A DNA stretch of 64,000 nucleotides from contig CALLKX010000048.1 in the NCBI GenBank assembly GCA_938083085.1, forward strand, positions 62,001-126,000, in the 5' to 3' direction. The notes beneath the pieces were generated by a model, which worked only from the letters and a program-made list of their open reading frames with translations, made no database searches and was not told the origin of the DNA. A program made the translations under genes and the position numbers. This document shows positions 17,201 to 23,662 of the stretch, in pieces. Source of the stretch: an uncultured bacterium (GTDB lineage Bacteria > Planctomycetota > UBA1135 > GCA-002686595). Position 1 is the first letter of the stretch, and every line of letters starts with the position of its first letter.

Positions 17201-18017
17201 GGTCTCCAACGCTCTCTCCGAGGCTCGAGATACCGCGGCCAGCGCGGACCAACGCGCCGCCGACCTCTCGACCCGGCTGGACGAGCGTGAAGCAGCCCTC
17301 GCCGCTTCTGAACAGTCGATGGCGACATTCCGAGAGGAACAGGCCGGTGTCGTGGCAGGCCTCAGGGAGAACGAGGTCAGCCTCACGCAGGACCTCGAGG
17401 TCGTCGGCGGAGAGCGCGACAGGATTGCGGGCAACCTCGAGGCCGCCGAGGCCGAGTCGAATGAACGCGCCCGCGCACTCGAGGAGGCTGCGGCCGAGAT
17501 CGAGCGGCGGACCGGCGAGATGGCCGGCGAGCGCGAACGCTTCGAGAGCTTTGAGCAGGCCACAGCCGCCGAGATCGCCGGGCTCCGCCAGGAGATCCAG
17601 GACCGCCAGAAGGCCATCGAGGCCGTCGACGCGCGCCTCGCGGAGGCTCGCAAGGAGAAGAAGGTGCAGTCCAAGGAGATCACGGCCCTTCGATCAGAGG
17701 CCAAGAAGCAGGCCGCGCGCCTCGCCAAGGCCGAGCAGCGGGCCGAGGACCTGGATACGAGGCTGAAGGCCGCGAGCGCCAACCTCGCCGACCAGGAGAC
17801 CCAGGCGGACGAGCTCACCCTCGCGCTGGAGGCAGCCAACGAGTTGCTCGCGGACCGCTCAGGGCTCCTTGAGGAGAAGGGCTCAGCCATGTCTGCGGCG
17901 GCCTCGATGCTTGCCAACCTCAAGCCGATGCTGGCTGCCCTCGAGGACCAGCTCACCGACGAGGAGAGAGCCAAGCGGGCCAAGGGCGGCAAGGGCAGCA
18001 AGAGCGGCAAGTCTTAA
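14241..18017 (+). CDS. Large membrane-anchored coiled-coil protein
   Basis: A 1258-residue protein. An N-terminal transmembrane helix (IAMLVSLGSAVAGALLAFAV) is followed by a short basic segment, then about 1150 residues of almost continuous heptad-like, Glu/Ala/Leu/Gln-rich coiled coil with recurrent modules such as RCEQLEGDLE and EHEARA. The C-terminus is Lys/Gly-rich (KGGKGSKSGKS). The start at ATG 14241 was chosen because the membrane helix begins there. No globular catalytic domain, SMC hinge or Walker motif was seen. Such a protein could be a cytoskeletal or scaffold element, or a spacer between membrane and nucleoid. A strong terminator follows within 30 bp. Similarity to SMC/myosin in searches would be compositional and should not be trusted. 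Confidence 0.85.
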   Translation: MSIPAIAMLVSLGSAVAGALLAFAVAEHRNRRERASLAKEMTRQVRERYEVYVQMEDRVQRVISEFDRSETALRTRLSEQTRQMRRLQKALDAHEGISTKFAEKAPVESPEFPLEETGPREVAQFQDDVAAWRGRIHEATREKEVELERQTTVIDELTARIESLRPLEGQLGETSNRLDATQGEARRLRDELSGAEQELEEIREALTSSTENLEAAGERAATLETETAGLQEQNEELRTSRDEAQKELETALAELEEAVQRGDQLATSLEEQTEALSGHEETLAAQEEALTAQEEFAREARITLEAQVQTLETAAQESDERGVALTEQLAASEEACARLEESMGASDEEHRARAAELESNVQLAQERSEQLDAQLSEARTAHAEVEEAMTTAAAEHEARAEELGQQLNESKDRCEQLGQELEEAGRQAEQLEAELSLAGERSDALHGELEDSRSRCEQLEGDLEVSRSARADLESSLTAVCEEHEARAGHLETALTETRNRCDQLEGDLTTSQELCEAAEGALQEATTTHAHQAEEVEAQLSATRANIESLEQDLKASREEAREGAAQLRAAQQEADTLRESSSEDQEIAAGSINDLKSALTEAREALDASQDEVTEISADAEGRAEAAREQAEAREREVDEMVQSLEAQLGDTSTQIEEVQAALAEQTAAHEATIQARANLEEEVQALSEALEAEGLKLTEALEAAEFAGTARDQESARAMELSSDIEELQAEVERHATMARDADEQKSATEAQLSSTIEELQGHIGDQATRAAATEEASRAEVAELVARRDQLAGEADALAVEAEDLKTQLNAAVSEALNGEQSRETLAEHAAGLESDLTKLTSQLEQSRVEAAATAAERDELFGARTGLQSDLEQLEAQLGSERRHSTEQAAELEGQRAELASRVESLQSAIEAEAQRAQVAGEELERTTEERQALEAKVEKLGARRAALEAEQGALEGQLAESQALHQRTNEELEQTSGHLEEVSNALSEARDTAASADQRAADLSTRLDEREAALAASEQSMATFREEQAGVVAGLRENEVSLTQDLEVVGGERDRIAGNLEAAEAESNERARALEEAAAEIERRTGEMAGERERFESFEQATAAEIAGLRQEIQDRQKAIEAVDARLAEARKEKKVQSKEITALRSEAKKQAARLAKAEQRAEDLDTRLKAASANLADQETQADELTLALEAANELLADRSGLLEEKGSAMSAAASMLANLKPMLAALEDQLTDEERAKRAKGGKGSKSGKS

Positions 18018-18046
18018 GCTCCCGATAACCCCAACACTTCAGCAAC

Positions 18047-18084
18047 AATGCGGGCTATCTCCAAACATGGGGATAGCCCGCATT
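18047..18084 (+). terminator. Intrinsic terminator after the coiled-coil gene
   Basis: Perfect 13-bp inverted repeat (AATGCGGGCTATC and GATAGCCCGCATT) with a 12-nt loop, 29 bp after the stop codon. It is followed by moderately T-rich sequence. A stem this perfect in an intergenic position is best explained as a transcription terminator. Confidence 0.8.
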
Positions 18085-18087
18085 CTA

Positions 18088-18116
18088 TTGCACCTTGTTT
18101 GATACACATCTAACGA
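18088..18116 (+). promoter_or_regulatory. Candidate sigma70-like promoter for the small basic protein
   Basis: TTGCAC (18088-18093), a 17-bp spacer, then TAACGA (18111-18116), in a stretch clearly richer in A+T than its surroundings and just behind a terminator. The -10 match is weak. The position, roughly 85 bp before the start codon, fits a monocistronic unit. Confidence 0.35.
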
Positions 18117-18202
18117 TTAAGATTTCGACCAACGCCGTCACGCTTGACAGATCTCCCCCGACGGCAACGTGTCCCCCTTGGACCTACAGGACCAACAAAC
18201 TC

Positions 18203-18520
18203 ATGGCAGAACGCAAACCGAAAGACGGCAAGACTCGTTACCGGAGAACGGACGAGGAACTCATCGCCGATCTTCAGAAGCGGATCGAAGACCTGAAGCA
18301 GCGAAAGGCTGCTAAGAAGGTGAAAGCGGACCCCGCTGCGAAGGAGATGAACGCAGCCTTCCGTGCCCTCACGAAGGCCGTAGAGAACTCCAAGAAGTCC
18401 GCCGACGCCGAGCTCAAGCGGGCTCTCAGCGGCGCTCAACGTACGCTCGCGGAGTACTACGAGTCCAAGGGCATCAACGTCCCCAAGGCCCGCAAGCCCA
18501 GGGCGCGTCGCAGCAAGTGA
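18203..18520 (+). CDS. Small basic helical protein, function unknown
   Basis: A 105-residue, strongly basic protein. The N-terminus has RYRRTDEELIADL, followed by a predicted long amphipathic helix rich in Lys and Ala and a second helical segment, then an Arg/Lys-rich tail (KARKPRARRSK). There is no signal peptide, Cys pair or enzymatic motif. ATG 18203 begins the conserved-looking part; upstream in-frame codons look non-coding. It is flanked on both sides by strong hairpin terminators and a candidate promoter, so it is probably an independently transcribed, perhaps abundant protein. The composition fits a nucleoid- or RNA-associated protein, which is inference only. Confidence 0.75.
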   Translation: MAERKPKDGKTRYRRTDEELIADLQKRIEDLKQRKAAKKVKADPAAKEMNAAFRALTKAVENSKKSADAELKRALSGAQRTLAEYYESKGINVPKARKPRARRSK

Positions 18521-18541
18521 ACTGAGTCACTGCTCGCTCGA

Positions 18542-18579
18542 GGAGCCCCCGTCGCCACTCTGTGGGCGACGGGGGCTCC
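18542..18579 (+). terminator. Intrinsic terminator after the small basic protein gene
   Basis: A perfect 15-bp GC-rich inverted repeat, beginning GGAGCCCCCGTCGCC, with an 8-nt loop (ACTCTGTG), 22 bp after the stop codon. The right arm is followed by a C/T-rich stretch rather than a clean T run. Confidence 0.8.
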
Positions 18580-18820
18580 CTCACGTTGAGGCTCGACGAC
18601 TGCTCTCGGAAGACACTCGCTGACGTCACGGCCCTCGCAGCCAGGCTTGCGGGGCGAACCTCCGCGCCTCCTAACGCCGCCCTGCGACGAGCCTCGACCG
18701 CCGCCCAGGGGCGTGGAAGCCGTCCTGGATCGGGACGGGCCTGAGGGCCAGGAGAATGCCCCCGGGCCTACCGCATCCAGAGCGACGACAATCCGGTCGG
18801 GTGCCCTTAGGATCCACGGC

Positions 18821-20143
18821 ATGAGCGAGGGGGAAGATTTGGACCGCGGTGCCGATCCAGTGATCCGCCCGGAAACCAGCCCCACGCTCGGCCACGTGAT
18901 CAGCGCGGGCGGCGTGGTCCTGGTCCGCCGCACGGAAGTCGGGGCCAGGATCGCGGTGATGGAGTCCGGCGGCCTGGCGAGCCTGCCCCGCGCAGAGGTG
19001 GGGCCCGGGGAGAGCGCAGAGACGGCGGCGCGCCGCGCGGCGCGCGTCTTTCTCGGCGGCGCGCCGCGGCTACGCCGGACCTTGGGAGAGACCCGTGAGG
19101 CGACAGGCGAGGGCCTGGTCCTGACGTGGTTCTGGCTGGCCTCCCCCGGCCGCGGCCCCGACGCCAGCGATCCCCAGGGCTCCGCTGTGCCCCCCGGTTT
19201 CCGGGTTCACTGGATGGAGGTCGAGGAGGCTCGCCTCTCCCTCGAGTCAGAGGACGAGGCAGACCTCCTGTCCCACCTCGGCCCCGATGACCTCCGCTCC
19301 AAGTCCAGCCCCTTGGCATCAGGTGAGCGAAGGGAGCTGCGGGCCGCCTTGTCCCTGACGCGGGAACAGATCCTGCACCGACACGGGGCCGATGAGGGCC
19401 TTGATCTGGCCGAGGGAAGCGGAGCAGCCCCGGCCGGGGGGGAGGTCGCTGATCAGGCGGTTGAGGAGGCCCCGGAGGCCGCTCGCTTCGAGCTCCACCG
19501 GGCCGAGGAGCGGCTGGCCCGCGGTGACCTCGAGGGCGCCCGGCGCGCCCAGGCTCGGGCCGCCCGCGCGGTGCTCTTCGCCCTCGATGGTCCCGAACGC
19601 CGGGTGGAGTTCACGCGGCTCTGGAGGAACCTCCCCGATCCAACGCGACAAGGCCTCGGGCTCGGCGGCTTGACTCCTGGGTGGACCCCCGGGGTCGGCG
19701 ACCTCCTGACGCTGCACGACGCCTCGGAAGCGGAGCGCGAGGAGCGCCACCGCGAACAGATCGCTGCCAGGGGACACCAGGTCCGAGCGTCGCTGGCTCT
19801 CCTGGCCTCCATCGCAGCGCTGTCATGGCTCGCCGCTGCCGCACCTCTTGCGACGAGCCACGGGCTCGACGTCCCGGTCATGTACGCCCTTCACTTCTGC
19901 CTGCTCGGCGCCGTGGGCGGGTGGAGCGGCGGCGCTCTGCGCCGTGTCCGTGCGGTCGCCGGGCGCGAGGCGCCCTCCACCGCAGCCTTCGACGCCGCGC
20001 TCGGCGCGGCCGCCGGTCTCGGCGCCGGCCTCGCCCTATCGGCGGGCTTCACCACTCCGCTTGCAGGCGGGCACCTCGCCTTCGCAGCGACGGCGACCTA
20101 CATCGCCGGGTGGCTCGGGGTCCTTCAGTTCAAACGGCGTTGA
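18821..20143 (+). CDS. Membrane protein with a degenerate Nudix-like N-terminal domain
   Basis: A 440-residue protein. Residues about 28-160 look like a Nudix fold (VISAGGVVLVRR, then a PGESAETAARRAARVFLGG segment). The Nudix box GX5EX7REUXEEXGU has lost its catalytic REXXEE core (RRAARV instead), so hydrolysis is unlikely. The middle (about 200-330) is Ala/Glu-rich and helical, with a TPR-like stretch RFELHRAEERLARGDLEGA. The C-terminal third has four hydrophobic segments (ALLASIAALSWLAAAAPL, YALHFCLLGAVGG, GAAAGLGAGLALSAG, ATATYIAGWLGVL). ATG 18821 was chosen; upstream in-frame sequence is Pro/Arg-rich and unlike a protein start. Possible role: a membrane sensor that binds a nucleotide-like ligand, which is inference. 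Confidence 0.7.
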   Translation: MSEGEDLDRGADPVIRPETSPTLGHVISAGGVVLVRRTEVGARIAVMESGGLASLPRAEVGPGESAETAARRAARVFLGGAPRLRRTLGETREATGEGLVLTWFWLASPGRGPDASDPQGSAVPPGFRVHWMEVEEARLSLESEDEADLLSHLGPDDLRSKSSPLASGERRELRAALSLTREQILHRHGADEGLDLAEGSGAAPAGGEVADQAVEEAPEAARFELHRAEERLARGDLEGARRAQARAARAVLFALDGPERRVEFTRLWRNLPDPTRQGLGLGGLTPGWTPGVGDLLTLHDASEAEREERHREQIAARGHQVRASLALLASIAALSWLAAAAPLATSHGLDVPVMYALHFCLLGAVGGWSGGALRRVRAVAGREAPSTAAFDAALGAAAGLGAGLALSAGFTTPLAGGHLAFAATATYIAGWLGVLQFKRR

Positions 20144-20148
20144 ACCGG

Positions 20149-20192
20149 TACGGGAGGCGCCGGCGTGGCCTACGGGAGGCGCCGGCGTGGCC
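20149..20192. repeat. Perfect tandem duplication of a 22-bp unit
   Basis: Two identical head-to-tail 22-bp copies, starting TACGGGAGGCG and ending GGCGTGGCC, fill the whole gap between two convergent genes: 5 bp after one stop codon and directly abutting the other. Each copy contains the overlapping palindromes GGCGCC and CGCCGGCG, so the pair may also act as a transcription barrier. Confidence 0.9.
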
Positions 20193-20756
20193 TCAGTCTC
20201 TGACGATCAGCTTCTCGATCCGGTCCACCTCGGACTGAAGATCAGCGGGCTCCCCGTTCCAGGTCCGCATGAACGCCGCGAAGCGCTCCTCGGCCAGCAG
20301 GTATTCCTCGTTGTCGATCGCGTCCTGGATTTGCCCGAGAGCGGTCAGCGCTGCCGTGGCGTTGGCGTAAGCGGACTCCACCACTTCGAGGCCCTCAGCG
20401 AGCCCCTCGCGCAGCTCCGCCTCGAGCGCCTCCGCGCTCTCGTAGCCCGCTCTCGGGAAGTTCGCCTGGGCGAACTCGACGAGGCGGCCACCGCTGGCGT
20501 CATTGCCTGCGAGGAACTCCTCGGATGCCGCCTCGACCAGGGCATAGAAGACCGAGTTCCGGAGGACCGACGAGCGGGCGTAGAGCCCAAAGATCCTGTT
20601 GGCCTCGGCGGCATCGTCCGCCTGGAGCGCGGCCACGACGCCCTCGGTCGCGCCCGTGGGGTCGCTGAACGTCTCCACGGTGGTCGCGGTCGAGGAACAG
20701 GCGCAGACGAGGAGGAGCGGCGCGAGGCCGAGGGGCATCCGGAGGGGCAATCGCAT
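20193..20756 (-). CDS. Putative lipoprotein of unknown function
   Basis: A 187-residue protein with a short lipoprotein signal (MRLPLRMPLGLAPLLLVCAC), whose Cys at the end of the hydrophobic stretch would be lipidated. The mature part is mostly helical and acidic, with DDAAEANRIFGLYARSS and a C-terminal stretch NEEYLLAEERFAAFMRTW, so a small helical-repeat adaptor is plausible. ATG 20756 is chosen because the signal starts there. It lies 147 bp downstream of the DUF368 gene on the same strand, so co-transcription is possible. I do not recognise a family. Confidence 0.7.
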   Translation of the reverse strand: MRLPLRMPLGLAPLLLVCACSSTATTVETFSDPTGATEGVVAALQADDAAEANRIFGLYARSSVLRNSVFYALVEAASEEFLAGNDASGGRLVEFAQANFPRAGYESAEALEAELREGLAEGLEVVESAYANATAALTALGQIQDAIDNEEYLLAEERFAAFMRTWNGEPADLQSEVDRIEKLIVRD

Positions 20757-20903
20757 GGCCGGATTCTGCGGCAGACCCGCTCGCCGGCGCGACAGTTCCT
20801 TCGATTCCCCGCGCGTTGGAGAGGCGGCACGGGCAGCGAGCCAGCGCCGGCCCCGGTCGCTCACGACGCTCGCGCCCCGCGGGCCAATCCTCGCGGGTCA
20901 TGC

Positions 20904-21950
20904 TCAGGCTGCGGCCGCTCGGCTCCCTCGCCCGAGGCGCCGAGTGGCGGCGAAGCCGAGGAGAAACAACAGCACCGCGCCGAAGACCTCCGTGAGCTCA
21001 GGGCGGAAGCGAACGAGCGTCAGCCCCGCTCGCTTGAGATCCCCCTTGGACTGCCCCTCCCAAGGGCCGGCGAGGGCCGTCAGCTCCTCCGGGCTGACCC
21101 CCTCGACACGGGCGGCCACGTCCTCGACCGGCTCATGCTCCACCACCACGGAGACGATCGCCTTGCGCATCGTCCGGGTTGCGAGTTCCGGGTGGACCGG
21201 CTGCTGGAACGGATAGAGCCCCAGCACCGAACCAACGAGGAGCCCGAGCAGCACGCCATGGGAGGGCGCCGCAAAGCGCTGGAGCAGCGCCTTCAGGAGG
21301 TTGGACAGCAAGGCAATGCCAAGGCCAGCACCGATCACCACGGGGACGATGATCGAGAGGGACTCGACGGGGCTCTCCTTCAACTGGCTGAACGAGAGCG
21401 ACCCGATCACCGTGTCGTACATGCCGAGCACGAGCAGGACGTAAGAACCGCTGATCCCCGGCAGGATCATGCTGCTCGCCCCGGCGGCTCCCACGAGGAG
21501 CAGGACCGGGATCGTCGCCTGCAGCGGAGCGCTACCTCCGAGCGACGCGAAGCCAGCCATGGCCGCGACACCAACGGTGACGGCGACGAGCGTTCCCGGT
21601 CGAAGGGGGCGGCACTCACGCCAAAGCTCGGGCGCCCCGCCGAGCGTCATGCCGATGAACAACGCGTACATGACCGGCCGGTACTCGGTGACCAGTAGCA
21701 CGGCGACGCCGGAGAAGATCACCACCGCGGCGCCGAGGCCCACGGCCATGACGGCGAGGAATTGGAGGCTGGACCGCCGGAACCGGAGCCGCGAGACGTC
21801 GGCCACCGCAGCGATGAACTGCTCGTAGAGACCGATGGCCAGGATCATGGTCCCGCCGCTGATCCCGGGAACGAGATTGGCCAGGCCCATAAGGACCCCT
21901 CCCTGGAGCGCTCGGGCCGCGGGAACAGGGGGCTGCTGGTCGTCGATCAT
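20904..21950 (-). CDS. DUF368 family polyprenyl-phosphate transporter (PopT-like)
   Basis: A 348-residue multi-pass membrane protein. The N-terminal ALQGGVLMGLANLVPGISGGTMIL carries the characteristic NLVPGISGGT motif, repeated in inverted-repeat fashion as MILPGISGSYVLLVLGMYD in the second half. About eight to nine hydrophobic segments follow. DUF368 proteins were recently shown to recycle undecaprenyl phosphate across the cytoplasmic membrane for envelope synthesis. ATG 21950 was chosen because upstream in-frame sequence lacks protein character. A C-terminal hydrophilic insertion (about 260-320) lies before the last helix. The gene is divergent from the secreted-protein gene at 22354. Confidence 0.92.
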   Translation of the reverse strand: MIDDQQPPVPAARALQGGVLMGLANLVPGISGGTMILAIGLYEQFIAAVADVSRLRFRRSSLQFLAVMAVGLGAAVVIFSGVAVLLVTEYRPVMYALFIGMTLGGAPELWRECRPLRPGTLVAVTVGVAAMAGFASLGGSAPLQATIPVLLLVGAAGASSMILPGISGSYVLLVLGMYDTVIGSLSFSQLKESPVESLSIIVPVVIGAGLGIALLSNLLKALLQRFAAPSHGVLLGLLVGSVLGLYPFQQPVHPELATRTMRKAIVSVVVEHEPVEDVAARVEGVSPEELTALAGPWEGQSKGDLKRAGLTLVRFRPELTEVFGAVLLFLLGFAATRRLGRGSRAAAA

Positions 21951-22353
21951 CGGCTTGGGCGCGCCGCCCCACGGGCGGAGGTGCAGGGGCGTTCTGAGGG
22001 CTTGGGGGCGTTCGGCGCACGAAAGGGAGCCGCGCCTGTCTCGCAAGGAGACACTCTCGCGCGACCTCGAAGCCACAATCTCCTTCTCGATCAGACACGG
22101 CCAGCCCTCAGGCGGAAATCGGGGAACGCCCCGACTCGACACACGGCCGGCGCCCCCGCAGGATTGGGGGGTCTTTCTACATCGTCCGCTACAGGACGAT
22201 CCTTATCATCTTTGACGAATTCTGTCGCGGCGGGGCGCTCGGGCTCCCACCGCAACGATTTCCAGGGCAGACGCCCTGCCCTGACCGGCGGCCCTCAACG
22301 GTCCTCCTCGCTTTTCACTGCATCGCGCTCCCACGCAGAGCTCGGACCCCTCC

Positions 22354-23532
22354 ATGAAACTCTCCAAAAGCTATCTCCACGTTGCAGGCACCCTCGCCTT
22401 CGCGAGCATCGCCCAGTCCCAGGTCATGACCGAGGTCCGCATCTCGACGTCTGGCGTTGACCAGGAGTACGTCGAGATCCAGGGTCTCCCTGGGCAGTCC
22501 ACCGACGGGCTCATGGTCCTCGTGGTTGAGGGTGACCCCGCCGGCGCCACTGGCGGCGTCGGCACGCTCGACTTCGCCTACGACCTGGCGGGTGACGTGT
22601 TCACCAACCAGTTCTACGTGCTCGGAAGCTCGGAGGCCGCCTCGGCCTTCCCCGGCGACATCGACAACGCCTCCTACGGCGACAACATGTTCGAGAACAG
22701 CAGCGCGACGATCTACCTCGTCAACGTGCCGGACCCGATCAAGCGACAGGACATCATCCAGACCTGGGCCGGCACCGACATCTCCGACCCCGTCGGATCC
22801 CTGACCACTCGCATCGCCACCGACGCGGCCGTCGAGCTCCTCGACGCCGTTGCCTTCTGGGACGGCGACGCTGGCGACGTGTTCTATGACGGCGCCCCCG
22901 AGTTCGGTCCGGACGGCAACTTCCTCCCCTCGGGCATCCTCCGCGACGGCGGCTGCCCCGGCGAGTGGTGCACGGACACGTTCATCAACTTCTCGACGAA
23001 CGGCACGCCGAACCCGCCGTACGCCGACCCGTCGCCGAACGCCATCAACCCGACGACGGGCTGCACCACGACAGCCTCCGCGGGCTCCTGCGGCGGCAGC
23101 GGCAGCGTCGGCACGCCCTACTGCATGGCCAACAACAACAGCACGGGGAGCACCAGCGCCCTCGGCGCGAGCGGCACCCCCCTCGTCGCCTCCAACGACC
23201 TGAGCCTCGAGGCCTCGAGCCTGCCCGTCAACTCCTTCGGTTTCTTCCTCGCCAGCCTCGACAGCGGGTTCGTCGCGAACCCCGGTGGCAGCGCCGGCAA
23301 CCTCTGCCTCGGCGGATCGATCGGGCGCTACGTCGGCGCCGGGCAGATCAAGAACTCGGGAAGCACCGGGGCCTTCGCCCTCGCCCTGGACCTCACCCAG
23401 GTGCCCCAGCCCACCGGGTTCGTGTCCATCTCGGCCGGTGAGACCTGGCGCTTCCAGGCCTGGCACCGCGACGCCGTCGGTGGGTCCGCCACCTCGAACT
23501 TCACCAACGGTCTCGAGGTCTCGTTCCTCTGA
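22354..23532 (+). CDS. Secreted protein with the shared C-terminal module (copy 1)
   Basis: A 392-residue exported protein with a signal peptide (KLSKSYLHVAGTLAFASIAQSQ). Residues about 25-220 form a lamin-tail-like beta domain (EVRISTSGVDQEYVEIQGL, TDGLMVLVVEGD, ELLDAVAFWDGDAG). Residues about 250-392 are the module also found in the proteins at 23663 and 58313: YC, then NNSTG, NDLSL, SFGFFLAS, NPGGSAGNLCLGG, SIGRY, GETWRFQAWHRDAVGG and SNFTNG. Two Cys (YC and NLCLGG) are invariant among the three copies. The likely location is the cell surface or medium. The function of the N-terminal domain is unknown. It lies 130 bp upstream of the secreted nuclease gene. Confidence 0.85.
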   Translation: MKLSKSYLHVAGTLAFASIAQSQVMTEVRISTSGVDQEYVEIQGLPGQSTDGLMVLVVEGDPAGATGGVGTLDFAYDLAGDVFTNQFYVLGSSEAASAFPGDIDNASYGDNMFENSSATIYLVNVPDPIKRQDIIQTWAGTDISDPVGSLTTRIATDAAVELLDAVAFWDGDAGDVFYDGAPEFGPDGNFLPSGILRDGGCPGEWCTDTFINFSTNGTPNPPYADPSPNAINPTTGCTTTASAGSCGGSGSVGTPYCMANNNSTGSTSALGASGTPLVASNDLSLEASSLPVNSFGFFLASLDSGFVANPGGSAGNLCLGGSIGRYVGAGQIKNSGSTGAFALALDLTQVPQPTGFVSISAGETWRFQAWHRDAVGGSATSNFTNGLEVSFL

Positions 23533-23662
23533 TCTGCTGAACGCGGGTGCCTGCCCCGGCTCAAGTCGGGGCTCAGGCACAGGATCGGGGCCGTCTTCCA
23601 CCTGGGAGGCGGCCCCGCCGCGTTACCCTTGAGTGTCCCCTCGCCCCCTGCGGCCCCCCAGC

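Noticed and set aside
18144-18149. Perfect -35 hexamer TTGACA upstream of the small basic protein
   Set aside because: No acceptable -10 element lies 16-18 bp downstream; the TTGCAC/TAACGA pair just upstream is more plausible.
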